Shown: positions 1-12,700 of the stretch, piece after piece
Numbering within the stretch: the stretch's first letter is position 1
Layout: every line of letters starts with the position of its first letter
NCBI GenBank assembly: GCA_029582265.1
Contig: CM055822.1
Span: 46,105,916 to 46,169,915 of the forward strand
DNA: 64,000 bases
Reading direction: 5' to 3'
Source of the DNA: Zoroaster sp. YZ-2022
Lineage: Eukaryota; Echinodermata; Asteroidea; Forcipulatida; Zoroasteridae
The notes under the pieces: generated by a model
What the model was told of the DNA's origin: nothing
Database searches by the model: none
Seen by the model: only the letters and a program-made list of their open reading frames with translations
Made by a program: the position numbers and the translations under genes

Positions 1-2548
1 GAGGGTGGAAGCCAGATGAGGGTGGAAGTCAGATGAGGGTGGAAGTCAGATGAGGGTGGAAGTCAGATGAGGGTGGAAGTCAAATGAGGGTGGAAGTCAA
101 ATGAGGGTGGAAGTCAAATGAGGGTGGAAGTCAAATGAGGGTGGAAGTCAAATGAGGGTGGAAGTCAGATGAGGGTGGAAGTCAGATGAGGGTGGAAGTC
201 AGATGAGGGTGGAAGTCAGATGAGGGTGGAAGTCAAATGAGGGTGGAAGTCAAATGAGGGTGGAAGTCAAATGAGGGTGGAAGTCAAATGAGGGTGGAAG
301 TAAGATGAGGGTGGAAGTCAGATGAGGGTGGAAGTCAGATGAGGGTGGAAGTCAGATGAGGGTGGATGTCAGATGAGGGTAGAAGTCAGATGAGGGTGGA
401 AGTCAAAAGAGGGTGGAAGTCAAATGATGGTGGAAGCCAAATGATGGTGGAAGCCAAATGAGGGTGGAAGTCAGATGAGGGTGGAAGTCAGATGAGGGTA
501 GAAGTCAGATGAGGGTGGAAGTCAAATGAGGGTGGAAGTCAAATGAGGGTGGAAGTAAGATGAGGGTGGAAGTCAGATGAGGGTGGAAGTCAGATGAGGG
601 TGGAAGTCAAAAGAGGGTGGAAGTCAAATGATGGTGGAAGCCAAATGATGGTGGAAGCCAAATGAGGGTGGAAGTCAGATGAGGGTGGAAGTCAGATGAG
701 GGTGGAAGTCAGATGAGGGTGGAAGTCAGATGAGGGTGGAAGTCAGATGAGGGTGGAAGTCAGATGAGGGTGGAAGTCAAATGAGGGTGGAAGTCAAATG
801 AGGGTGGAAGTCAAATGAGGGTGGAAGTCAAATGAGGGTGGAAGTCAAATGAGGGTGGAAGTCAGATGAGGGTGGAAGTCAGATGAGGGTGGAAGTCAGA
901 TGAGGGTGGAAGTCAGATGAGGGTGGAAGTCAAATGAGGGTGGAAGTCAAATGAGGGTGGAAGTCAAATGAGGGTGGAAGTCAAATGAGGGTGGAAGTAA
1001 GATGAGGGTGGAAGTCAGATGAGGGTGGAAGTCAGATGAGGGTGGAAGTCAGATGAGGGTGGATGTCAGATGAGGGTAGAAGTCAGATGAGGGTGGAAGT
1101 CAAAAGAGGGTGGAAGTCAAATGATGGTGGAAGCCAAATGATGGTGGAAGCCAAATGAGGGTGGAAGTCAGATGAGGGTGGAAGTCAGATGAGGGTAGAA
1201 GTCAGATGAGGGTGGAAGTCAAATGAGGGTGGAAGTCAAATGAGGGTGGAAGTAAGATGAGGGTGGAAGTCAGATGAGGGTGGAAGTCAGATGAGGGTGG
1301 AAGTCAGATGAGGGTGGATGTCAGATGAGGGTAGAAGTCAGATGAGGGTGGAAGTCAAAAGAGGGTGGAAGTCAAATGATGGTGGAAGCCAAATGATGGT
1401 GGAAGCCAAATGAGGGTGGAAGTCAGATGAGGGTGGAAGTCAGATGAGGGTGGAAGTCAGATGAGGGTGGAAGTCAGATGAGGGTGGAAGTCAGATGAGG
1501 GTGGAAGTCAGATGAGGGTGGAAGTCAAATGAGGGTGGAAGTCAAATGAGGGTGGAAGTCAAATGAGGGTGGAAGTCAAATGAGGGTGGAAGTCAAATGA
1601 GGGTGGAAGTCAGATGAGGGTGGAAGTCAGATGAGGGTGGAAGTCAGATGAGGGTGGAAGTCAGATGAGGGTGGAAGTCAAATGAGGGTGGAAGTCAAAT
1701 GAGGGTGGAAGTCAAATGAGGGTGGAAGTCAAATGAGGGTGGAAGTAAGATGAGGGTGGAAGTCAGATGAGGGTGGAAGTCAGATGAGGGTGGAAGTCAG
1801 ATGAGGGTGGATGTCAGATGAGGGTAGAAGTCAGATGAGGGTGGAAGTCAAAAGAGGGTGGAAGTCAAATGATGGTGGAAGCCAAATGATGGTGGAAGCC
1901 AAATGAGGGTGGAAGTCAGATGAGGGTGGAAGTCAGATGAGGGTAGAAGTCAGATGAGGGTGGAAGTCAAATGAGGGTGGAAGTCAAATGAGGGTGGAAG
2001 TCAAATGAGGGTGGAAGTAAGATGAGGGTGGAAGTCAGATGAGGGTGGAAGTCAGATGAGGGTGGAAGTCAGATGAGGGTGGATGTCAGATGAGGGTAGA
2101 AGTCAGATGAGGGTGGAAGTCAAAAGAGGGTGGAAGTCAAATGATGGTGGAAGCCAAATGATGGTGGAAGCCAAATGAGGGTGGAAGTCAAATGAGGGTG
2201 GAAGTCAGATGAGGGTGGAAGTCAGATGAGGGTGGAAGTCAGATGAGGGTGGAAGTCAAATGAGGGTGGAAGCCAAATGATGGTGGAAGCCAAATGAGGG
2301 TGGAAGTCAGATGAGGGTGGAAGTCAGATGAGGGTGGAAGTCAAATGAGGGTGGAAGCCAAATGAGGGTGGAAGTCAGATGAGGGTGGAAGTCAGATGAG
2401 GGTGGAAGTCAGATGAGGGTGGAAGTCAGATGAGGGTGGATGTCAGATGAGGGTGGAAGTCAGATGAGGGTGGAAGTCAAATAATGATGGAAGTCAAATG
2501 AGGGTGGAAGTCAAATGATGATGGAAGTCAAATGAGGGTGGAAGCCAA
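1..2548. repeat. 17-bp minisatellite with higher-order repeats
   Basis: About 150 head-to-tail copies of a 17-bp unit, GAGGGTGGAAGTCAGAT, run from the window edge to about 2548, so the array continues outside. Variants (caaatg, taagatg, ggatgtc, gatggtggaagcc) recur in the same order. The taagatg variant occurs at 301, 556, 998, 1253, 1746 and 2018, and all spacings are multiples of 17. A 255-bp block is copied inside a longer unit of about 697-748 bp. The unit length is not a multiple of three and no long frame exists, so it is not coding. Confidence 0.97.
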
Positions 2549-2589
2549 TTTGCCAACTGACTTCAGCGAGACTGCTTCAGTTTTATGCA

Positions 2590-2898
2590 TCGGATTTGTG
2601 CTCTGATGGCCGAGTTGTCAGAATGTGGGTTCGAATCCCGACCGTGTTGCTTATGTCCTTGACCATAATTGCTTCTCTCCACCCAGGAGTAAATGGGTAC
2701 CTGTGAGGGCAGAGTTGGTTGTTGTGTTTGATTAGCCCTATATGCGCCGAAATGGCAGCAATTGAGCTGTATACTCCCCATGGAGCTGAGATGGTTTCAG
2801 GAATGATTTATGCGCCTGATGAGCAGCGGTAATAATGTTATGCGCCTTGAGCACCAGTTTGGTGGATACGTGCGCTATATAAGTCTAAATTATTATTA
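2590..2898 (+). repeat. tRNA-derived SINE (Leu-type head), copy 1
   Basis: A degraded tRNA-like head has a box A-like segment (gatggccgagttgtc) and box B (GGTTCGAATCC) near 2630. It is followed by the family body (cataattgcttctctccaccc, ggtttcaggaatgattta) and the 3' domain ending gcgctatataagt. A short ATT tail ends near 2898. It abuts the minisatellite. The same body is seen at 47.9, 51.2 and 63.6 kb. Confidence 0.85.
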
Positions 2899-4174
2899 AT
2901 ATTCGATGGTTTGATTTGGTGGTTTATTTGCCGGCTGATTAAGTTCCGAGAAAAATATTGTGGGGGAAGGGGGATGTCACACCCCCAGTTCCCCTTTGGC
3001 TACGACCCTGCCCATACAATGCCGAGTTTAAAATTCAATAATTACTTGGAATCATGTGCTGCGCGTTATCCCAGCCAAATTTACTATCACTTGTAAATAA
3101 TACACAAAACAAGATTATATACCAGCCAGCACGTTCGACATAACATTTGTATGTAATACCATGATATTACCCCCCCCCTCCAACCTTTCACCTATTAAAC
3201 ATTTATCGATGTTTTGTAAATTGTACTGACAATTTTTTCTTTTGAGAAGACATACTTAAACAGGTTAAATGAAATAGAAATTATTTTACTTGAAAACAAC
3301 AATCTCAACCTTTAAATTGCCGATTTGAAAATGTTTTAGTATTCTTTTGGGCACTTCTTTGTCTATATGCTAATTGTAGACTTCCCATTTTGTTTAAATT
3401 GTCCAGAAGCATGAATATTTGCTATTTCAAGACCCTTTAAAATGAGATATTTCTCATTTAAGTGTACAATTCAACCTATGGCGGGACCCACCACAATTTC
3501 ATTTTTGTATCAACACATAAACCATGTTCTCTCGATTACCGGTACGCTTTGAAATGAGGCATTTTAAAGTATATAATTTTTTTCTATTCCTCGAGTAAAA
3601 TAGCAATGCTCTGATTAACAAAGAAAATTGAAATAGCCGGTGAAGTATAAACGAATAACACGACCGATACTACTCATTTAATACTAACTCAGAGATTAAA
3701 CAGAACAACAAATGCTAATTGATTCACCAATAACCGTGTATTTATTATTACCGTGTACCCAAAAACAAAAGGATTACGATCTTTTATTGTAAACAAAATA
3801 CCTTAAAACAACAACACTCACACCACAGGCTGAACATTCCCTAAAAACGACTTTTGCCAAGGATTAGCAGAAGACAGCACCAAATTCACATTAACATGTT
3901 GAATAATCGTAGATACTTTTTTTTCTTAATCATGCCGATAGGAATCCAAGATTAAAGTTTGTTACTAGAGAAGTACAAATAATATTTGTAAATTTAATAT
4001 CTGTAAACTTAATAAAGTAAGACAAATACAGACAGCAAACAATGAATGCAATTGTAGATCAAGCAACAGTGTCAATGGTTTCCATTTCCCAAAAGCAGGT
4101 GCAGATCCCGGGTACGTTAACCCTTCTATCAGGCAAAAATATTGATAGCCTATATTCTTGCTAAGGTTCGGGTC

Positions 4175-4377
4175 CATGTACGGGTCAAAATGGGTCGACC
4201 GTTTTTGACTGGTAAAAGCATTGTCTTGTATTGTTGAGGGTGGTCAAAATGACAGTAAAAACCAGTCAAAAATGCCCCTGGAGCACATTTGGGTCAACAG
4301 TCAAAACAGGTAGTTGACTGATTCTGACCACTACAGCTACTTGTACTTTCCACTAAAGTTCAGCTAAAGTAGACGGG
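4175..4377 (-). repeat. TTAA element, CCAGTCAAAA-type interior, copy
   Basis: It shares its interior (repeated gtcaaaatgac and accagtcaaaa motifs, then ttgtactttccactaaagt) with the elements at 18231, 29096 and 43325. On the minus strand it begins at TTAACCCG (4381 downward). The other end is degraded, so the 5' limit is approximate. Confidence 0.75.
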
Positions 4378-5449
4378 TTAAAAAGAGGGTAACACTGTTA
4401 AAAAGGAAGTGGAGGGACTTAAGGTAAATCTACATGCATGGTGATAAACCATTTCCCTTTGACATACCAGTCCTAGATTCACGCTATGTTCACAAGACAG
4501 CGCAGTGCGTACGCTGTGAGAGCCAAGATTAAAAATACTTCCCTGCAGAAACGATGACATCATTATCATTTTGTAGAGCATGTTTTGTACATCGGACACA
4601 ATCTTACCCCCAAATGGCCACCTCTAAATGTTCACCAAGACAAGCTTTTGGATACAGCGGCTAAAATCTGACGGACAACTTGTAGACATGACAAATGAAT
4701 TAATAATAATAATAATTAATAATAATAGCTTTCTCTGTTATACGTCTTTTACCGTATACTTTTGAAATTCCTTACATGAAACTTACTTGGTGTACAGTTG
4801 GTGATGGAATCAAACATCCCTTGAAATATTTCTGTCTAGATGCTATCACTTTTAGCAATATTTAAGACAGAAATTCCACATTGGAATGCATGTTTCACTT
4901 TTTTTTAAATTGTTAACGACATTATGAAATTTTCACTTCTTTAATTTTTTTAATTTTTAAAATTTGTAGAAATATCTTGATTCTTCAAGTATGGATGCAT
5001 TTACATACATTTTACCAAACGCGATTTAAAAGAAAACCCCTGTCAATATTACGAAAATATATATTTATCACCTTGTGTATAAGGGTATGACCCCCCTGGT
5101 AAGTCTTCTTGCCTTGTTGTATTGAGTTGTTTTTTATCCATAATAAGTAAACATCTGTACAAATAGTTCCAAAATAAATCAATTGCTATCAAAAGACGGT
5201 ATACAACATTATTTACCTCTTACTTTCTGACACAAAACATCAAAGGTTTATGTGTAACGATTTATTTTGCAGTTATGAGGGAAATTATTTACAATTAGAC
5301 AAGTAATCTATTTCTAAAATGGGAGCCTATTCGTATGTTTCTTAAAGAAACATTTATCCTTTATTTTATATTTTATGCGTGACAATCGGTATATTTATTT
5401 TACAGTTGTATCAATTTGAAAATACACAGGTGTGTGATTTGATAAAAGT

Positions 5450-5680
5450 AAAAAATCCTGAAAAATGGGTAGCGGGTCTGGGTCCACCTTTGGTCTAGAG
5501 GACAAAGCCCTCCGAACCTCCTGGATGTTTAATTGTGGAGGATTTACAGACTTCTCCACATCCCTACAAACAAGAAACTAGAGGACATAATACATGGTAC
5601 TTCTCTTCTTTCAAGAAACTTTGGAGGAAAAGGGAGATTTGTAAAAATAAATCCTGAGAAATCACAGGCGTGAATGAATA
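5450..5680. repeat. dispersed repeat (cctcctggatgtttaat family), copy 1
   Basis: Close relatives of the segment with tttggtctagaggacaaag, cctcctggatgtttaat and acaaacaagaaactagagg lie at about 27310-27590 (reverse orientation) and 48690-48990. A partial copy is near 32895-32975. The type of element is not evident, and the longest frames through the copies differ and are broken. Confidence 0.8.
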
Positions 5681-6273
5681 CAAGAATTGAATGGTACATT
5701 TCAAGATACATATCCAGTATCAGTTATTACTTTCAAATTCGTGAAATATCCAATATGTGACAGTGATTTACTACCCTTTACAAGGGAAATAGAAGTGTAA
5801 TGATTGCAGCATCTGACGATGAAACAGCAAAGAACACCGAATATGCTTTCATCAAAGTAAGGATGTCAAAACTACCACTCTATTTGGGCTGATTAGTGAG
5901 AACACCATCATTTTACAATAATTAATCAAATGAAATTACAGTTACTAAGAAGCACAGCTGAGATTCACAATATGAACAGAATTTAATTGTTAACACGCTT
6001 TAATCTTGCCCTTCACCAAAATAGCTTTAACACATAATTTGTGTTCCTACCAATAGAATTGTATGCAATCCATTTCCATTGCTCTTGCTTTATATCATGC
6101 GCATGCTCAGAAGTACGTCAGTGGGAAAAGGACTACTGAATGTGCTGCCAAACCAAGTGGAAAAGTCTCCCGTTGTTGCTATAGAAACCATTCCCAACCA
6201 TGTACAGATTGCTACTGTACGCGCTGTAACTACCACTAGTCTATATACATTGGACACAACCAGATCATTTATA

Positions 6274-6636
6274 CACTCAAAAAAACGAAGTGCTGAATAT
6301 AGCACCTCTAGTGCAGTCACTATACAAGCTCCTAACAAGTGCTAAAATTAGCACTTGAGGTGCTATATTCAGCATTTCGAGTGTACTTTGTACATGCACT
6401 CTAAAAACGAGTGCTGAATATAGCACCTCGAGTGCAGTCACTATACAAGCTCCTAAAAAGTGCTAAAATTAGCACTTGAGGTGCTATATTCAGCATTTCG
6501 AGTGTACTTTGTATATGCACTCTACAAACGAAGTGCTGAATATAGCACCTCAAGTGCCAATTTTAGCACTTTTTAGGCGCTTCTATAGTGATTGCACTCG
6601 AGGTGCTATATTCAACACTTCGTTTTTTTTAGAGTG
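6274..6636. repeat. palindromic MITE with internal hairpin duplication
   Basis: The terminal inverted repeats begin CACTC(T)AAAAAAACGAAG and the element is flanked by TA. Inside, a palindrome built on GTGCTGAATATAGCACCTC and its complement occurs repeatedly, so the whole element can fold into nested hairpins. TA flanks suggest a Tc1/mariner-type MITE. The small frames on both strands here are consequences of the palindrome. Confidence 0.85.
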
Positions 6637-6860
6637 TACCGATCTGTATATACAACACTACATTTTGACTTGAAAGGGAAGGTACAGCATTCGTCATAAC
6701 CTGGTTTTATGTACACTGACAGAATTATCAACCAAAGGCCATGTTGATGTGAAGGTATTTATCATCCTGAAAAATAATACTGTCTAAGAAAAAGCTCTCA
6801 TTTCAGAGAAAACATGAACAAATACATTTACAAAAAACCTAATGGTAACTTTTTGTTTAG

Positions 6861-7070
6861 AGGGACAGTATCATCACGATCAGAGCAGATTTTGAACAGA
6901 GCATGGAATCGGTGCCTCAGTTTATTAGATAAACACAGGGACTGAAAACTACTGGCTCGTTTATGCTGCAGCAATGACAATGTGACCTTATCATGCGGGG
7001 TATTATTTTCAGTCACTGAGTTAATCTAAAACTACCACTCCGATTGCCCTGTTGATTGTGACGATATTGT
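6861..7070. repeat. GGGACAGTATC MITE, copy 1 (degraded ends)
   Basis: The terminal inverted repeats are of the form GGGACAGTATCATCACGATC and the interior carries catggaatcggtg and ccttatcatgcggggtatta. Relatives lie at 15045, 15655 (half), 20060, 23231, 26019 and 41870. In better-kept copies the ends are flanked by TTAA, which points to a piggyBac-type MITE. Confidence 0.85.
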
Positions 7071-7632
7071 AAATTTTGCAAAATTTGTTTATCGACTTAG
7101 ATTCCACAATGAGCAGAGCTTTTCACAGACTGGTTGCTAAATGTATATCTTGATTCAAAGATAGTAAGCACTCTCCTATATAGAAGCAGTTATTGCCAAA
7201 CGTGATCAATGTTGTACCTTCCCCTTTAACAACTAAAATACAAACAATGAAATTAAAATCTGCTGCAAAATGATAATGAATGAAAATTGATGGTGAATTA
7301 TAATGGCATGGGATATGCATGCTAGGTGGCAGGTGACTTTACTGGTCTTTTTTTCCATTGTTTGTGTAATTCATAGAATGGGACCGATATCAAGGACGAG
7401 TTAATGTGCTGCCACCATCAAAAATCATCCGTAGTTTACAATCCCATGGCCAAACACATACTCATAAGAATACCAAAGTGATCCATACACCAATCATGTA
7501 CACATGTACAAAAATTTGAAAATTTACATTTGCATCTTGCAGTGACCATTTACAATGTATATAACTTTGAACCTTACAAATATGACCTATGTACGTATTA
7601 TGACCTCTGTGAGTATGACCTTTATGTATGAC

Positions 7633-8046
7633 CAGAAGTCTGTTACCTACATGAAGTGTGCCAGCCTGCTGTAATCCATACAACAGCATTGTACTCCAAA
7701 TGTGACACAAAACACAAGCATGGTTACGAGTTTTGCTTCCCCTACTCAACCTGTGATAAGGCATCATGGAATAAGGCGCTTGAAGTGTGAAGCTAGTTCC
7801 CAGAACTAGACGCAGGCGAACCATTCTGTGTGGCGAATGTGCTTAATGCTAAGATGCGCGCGAGAGATACAGTTCTCTCACACGCCGGGTAAGCTTCCCA
7901 GACTGCACTGCTTCTTTTTGAGACATTGCGCATCAGTCTGTGAAACTATACGCCATGAATGGGTCAAATCAATTGTTCTTGGAGTACTATGCCGTGGACT
8001 AGGTTAGTACGTGAGAGGCACACTTCATGTAGGTAATAGACTTCTG
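7633..8046. mobile_element. hAT-like non-autonomous element, CAGAAGTCTG termini, copy A
   Basis: This 414-bp element has termini CAGAAGTCTGTTACCTACAT and its complement. It is flanked by the 7-bp direct repeat GTATGAC (7626-7632 and 8047-8053). No transposase frame is visible. A second copy lies inverted at 8404-9176. The termini and short direct repeats resemble hAT elements, although hAT usually makes 8-bp duplications. Confidence 0.85.
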
Positions 8047-8403
8047 GTATGACCTTAAAAGTCCCATTACACTTTTGGTCACTATATATGCATTAATACT
8101 TCATGAAGGATCAAGGAATAATGTATTTACAGGGGTGCGTTCTTTAGCATAGTGGACAGTACTTACAAAAAGTCCCAATGTGGGACAAAACTTGGGATGA
8201 TTGGTATTTTTATCAATTTCATATCAATAAATTGTTAAGCAAAAGAAAAAAAGCAGAAAAAAAAGTAAATCTTTTATATTCCTCCCATTTTCCCCTTATT
8301 TCCAAGTATGTTCTGTTTGAAACATTATCACATCAACCGTTTCAGCCCACCTCCATTTTTGTGTTCTTCTGTTCCTATACGTGTACATACATGTATATAG
8401 CAC

Positions 8404-9176
8404 CAGAAGTCTACATGTTTCATTCATCTACTAAGGCCAAAAAAATGTCTCTCGTTTCTGCGTGCATCGCCTCAGACCCGCACGTCAGCATTTTTAATTT
8501 TCTTTTTTTTGTTGCTATGACACGATGTCCAATTGCAGCCAAAATTGCTGGATCGATTGGAATTCTGTCGTGCTGTGCTTTAAACGACTTTTTCACCTAG
8601 GGGTATGAATGTTTACCCGATTCGTGAGGCCTCTCTTAGCCACCATACTTTGTGTATGGGAAATTTGGTCCCGGCGTATACAATGTATCACATATTTCCC
8701 TGTTGACAAAAAAAAAACCAAGATGGCCGAAAAAGAAAAAAAGTGTGTCACTGCACCGATTTTGAAGCCGACCGAAGACCAGAAACCGGACTTTTTTTTC
8801 GGCCTAACCTAGTCCATGGCGTAGTACTCCAAGAACAATAGGTTTGGCCCATTTGTTACATTTTGTGCCACAAACTCACGCGCACGGTTTCAAAAAGAAG
8901 CAGTGCAGTCTGGGAGACTTACCTGGGGTGTGACAGAACTGTATATTGCGCACGCGCACCTTAGCGTTTATTGAACGTGCCCATTGTTCGTCTGCGTCTA
9001 GTTCTCTAGGAAGTAGCTTAGCGTGGAAACGCCTATCCCATGATGCCCCATGGCAGGTCAGGCAGGGGGGAGCAAAACCTGTAACCAAGCTCGTTGTGCG
9101 TGCGTGCATTTGGAGTACAATGCCGTGGTATGGATTACAGCAGGCTGGTACACTTCATGTAGGTAACAGACTTCTG
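8404..9176. mobile_element. CAGAAGTCTG element, copy B, interrupted by a nested MITE
   Basis: This second copy of the 7633 element is in opposite orientation, with its own 7-bp direct repeat ATAGCAC (8397-8403 and 9177-9183). It is split by a MITE at 8435-8804. Without the nested element it is about 0.4 kb, matching copy A. The left 28 bp are degraded. Confidence 0.85.
8435..8804. repeat. Harbinger-like MITE (GGCCAAAAAAA termini), nested copy
   Basis: This 370-bp element has terminal inverted repeats of the form GGCCAAAAAAARTCTC..GTTTCTG. It is flanked by TAA on both sides (8432-8434, 8805-8807), inside the CAGAAGTCTG element. Relatives lie at 16531, 24974, 45030 and 47336. TWA target duplications fit PIF/Harbinger MITEs. 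Confidence 0.8.
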
Positions 9177-9183
9177 ATAGCAC

Positions 9184-9736
9184 CCTTTCTGAATGCCTCC
9201 ACATTATCCTTTGCTGTCAGTCTTCCCTATAAATGGATCTGTTTAATTGTTGTATTTTGTCTTTACCTCCAAAGAAGGTATAGTTTAGTTCCAAAGCTAA
9301 GGCCACCCTCCAAATTTGTTTTTATAGAAAGATATATATATATATTTATATATACTGCAGACTAATTTAATCACAAGTTCTGATGCCAACATACAGCTGC
9401 ATAAAAATTTAAATTGAGCCAAACTTATTACAAAAATAGATTGTACTTTCTGAAGGCTTAGGACATATAATGAACAAGATCCGCCATGTTTGTCATGTAC
9501 GTTGTTGAGCTGCACTTGTAAGACGCACGTGGCCGGCAACGCGTCAGATGCACTCACTCATGCAAATTGTTTTCCTTATTCAGAATATTAAAGTGCCATT
9601 AGAAGGCCACTGACTGTTATTAAAGTGAGTCACAAATTGTCTTAGATGTTGGCTTCAAATGGCTATTTACAAATCGTTTACTGAATGAAATTTGGGTCTA
9701 TGGCGTTTCTAACAGAAATGCTGGTTGAGGGTCAAT
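9184..9736 (-). other. probable 3' UTR and downstream flank of the zinc-finger gene
   Basis: This stretch lies directly downstream (minus strand) of the TAA stop at 9737-9739. It is AT-rich and contains a short TA microsatellite near 9333-9353. I see no unambiguous AATAAA with a downstream GU-rich element close to the stop, so the transcript end is not set here. Confidence 0.45.
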
Positions 9737-12700
9737 TTACTGAACCTGCATCTCTTCGTTCCTCTGAGGATCTTGACTGCTACTAACAACAGGCTCAGCC
9801 ACAACTGAATCGCTCTCTGATGTACCATCCATGTCAGGGGAGGTGTCATCCTCCGCCATGAGGGACTCGGCAGAGCTGAGAGGCGAGGAAGAGCTGCTCT
9901 GAGAGGTTCCCTCTTCCTTGTGGATCCGTTGGATGTGCCGCCGGAGATTCTTGGCTAGTGTGAAGCTCTCCTGGCAGAGCTCGCACTGCAACAGAGCTCC
10001 CCGATTCACCGACACGCTGTGTGTTCTCATGTGATCCCGAACGTGGCACTTACGTGAGAACATCTTCCCACAGTGTGGGCACATGAAAGGTTTGATACCA
10101 GTATGGGATTTCAGGTGTACCTTTCTGTTCTCCTTGCGCGCGAAGCGTTTGTCGCACATCGGACACTGGTAGGGTTTCTCCCCGCTGTGCGATCGCATGT
10201 GGATAGTTAGGTTACGACTAAGCGAGAACACCTTACTACAGATAGTGCAGGTATACTTACGACCATCTGTATGTATTCTCATATGACCCTGGAGGTTACT
10301 CAAGCATGGGAACACCCCATCACACTGCCCACACTTAAAGGACTTCCTCTTACACCCAAGTTCAGCCTCCGAGTGGCTCCGGAAATAATGCTGCTGTAAG
10401 TCCACTGTGGAATAGAACATCTCCATACAGATGGAACACTTAAAGCCCTTGTCTGTGGAGGAATGCAGACGTGCGTGGTTGTTTAGACTCGCACTCGAGG
10501 AGAAAACCCGACGGCATTCTTCGCAGCGAAATATCCCAAGATCTTCCTGGCTGGGATGGGAAAGGACGTGATTCTGAAGCTCGGCAGCGAAGAAGAAAGT
10601 CTGGCTGCATTGTGAGCACTTGTGACGTCTGGCTTCCATTCCATGCTCTACCGCATGTGCCTGAATATCCTGTGCACAGCTAAACAGAGCCTTACAAATG
10701 GGACAACGGTACTCCTTCTCCGTGAAGGTATGATTAATGAGGTGACATTGTAACTTAGCTGGGGAATCAAAAATGTCTTTACAGAGTTTGCATTCTAGGT
10801 GCACTCCTTCGGCCAGCACGTGTGTTGTTACATGAAGCTGGATTTCCATCTCTGTGGCAAAGTTCTGTTGGCATTTTATACACTGGTACGTTTTCCCTGA
10901 CCCATGAGTCAGCAGATGCACGTCTAGTTCCTCACGAGTCTCAAATTTCACAGTACATTTTGGACAACGGTGGATGCTATTTTGAGGCTTCTTTGCGATG
11001 GAGGCACCAGTAAATTCTCCAGAAAACTGGCACTCAAGGGAAGCCTTGATGCAATTGAGACACATAAAGCAAGGGTGGTTGCTACCATCTAGCTTCGGAA
11101 CCACGTCTGTTCTAGAACCAAAGGTCTTGCCGCAAACGTAACAAGGGTATAGTTCATGAACCCCAGTGGTTGGAGGAGCTTGTGTGTGGTAGCGTGCGTG
11201 GAGCTGCAGTTCAACCATTGATGTCAGTATCTGCAGGCAGGCTACACAACGTATGGTATTCCCGGGTCCGGCTATTTCGTCGTTGTGCTGTTGGGCGTGA
11301 CTGAGAAACTCCGTCTCCATTTGGATGGGCTGTTTGCAAATGTAACATTTGCAATGCCAGATAGCAGGTTTGGCCGCCGTCCCGGCCTTGGGCGATGTGC
11401 TCTCTGATCGCAGTTTAAACTCTGCAGTGTGTTCTATAGCATGCTTCATCAATTCATACTTTGTCTTGAAACTTTGCGGGCAAGTTTCGCAAGGATGCTT
11501 GTACTTCCTTGAGGTTTCGTTGGTCTCCGCGTTCTTATCGGACATCTCAGACTGGATAGAAGCACTGCGTGCCTGGATGTCATGCTCCTTCAGGTGATGC
11601 TTCTCAAGAAGAATCTTCAGTGGGAATTTGGCATCGCAGATCTTACAGATGAAACAACCCTCTTCCTCATCTTTCATGTCAATTCTTTCTTTAGCAATAA
11701 TATCAGAGTCAGACAGGCTATAAGAGGGCTTATCAGAAAGAGAGTTCTTGTTAACAGTGTGGTTTTGTAAACTAGGCGAAGAACTCGGATAATCATGAGT
11801 TGCCCTTAAATGCACTTCTAGAGTCTCTTGAGAGTTGTACGGGGCATTGCAGAAGGGGCACCGAAACTGCTCAGAGTGGGACGTCAAGTGGCACTGGAAC
11901 TCGACATCGGAGGCAAACGTCTGATTACAGAACAAACACTTGAAGGGCTGCGTGATCTTCAGGTGTTCAAACTTCACGTGGACCAGGAGGTCCCCTTCTG
12001 AGCGATACACCACACCACATTTCATACAGCTGTACAGTTTGCACTCGTTGCTGTGCTTTACGGCAAAATGGACTTGTATGGAGACCTTGGAGTCGAAGAC
12101 CTCCTTGCACAGGGAGCATTTGTACAGGTGGTGGGCGTGGATCTCGAACAAGTGCTTCTGCAGCTCGTCTGGCTTCTTGAAACTCTTTCCACAATCTTTG
12201 CAGATGTACTCGGCTGAGATGGTCTTGTAGTGGGTCAACACATGCACGACAAGCTGCTCTTCGTTGGTGAATTCATTATGGCAGGTTGGGCAGGAGAAGC
12301 TACCCTGGCTACTGTGTTGGCTTGACGGGCGGAGATCAGCGGGTTCTTCTGATGGTGCTGGCTGAACAGAGTTACTCACAGTTTGCTTACTTGTACCTGA
12401 TTTGCGCTTTTCCTTATGTTTACCTTTCTCTTTGTTTTTCTCTTTTTTGTTCCGAGTTTGGTTGGATGGTTTATTTGTCGCTGTTGATTCATCCTTACCC
12501 TGCATAGCATTCTCGTGGTCACTCTGAAGGTGGACATTTAACTCTTCGGCCGTGTCAAAGTGTCCTTTGCAGTCTTCTTCTGGACAGAGGAACACGGGGG
12601 CTCGGTCACTTTGATGGAAGACTTCAACGTGAAGCTGAAGCTGTTCAATGGAATCAAAGAGATTCTGTTTGAAGCAGTAAGGGCACGGGTACTTCATGCT

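Larger units (their letters stand above)
2899..6271. other. AT-rich non-coding DNA downstream of the gene
   Basis: No credible coding region is seen. The stretch is AT-rich with a short AAT microsatellite near 4700. It holds two repeat copies that are listed separately (4175-4377 and 5450-5680). Short frames here lack recognisable domains. Confidence 0.7.
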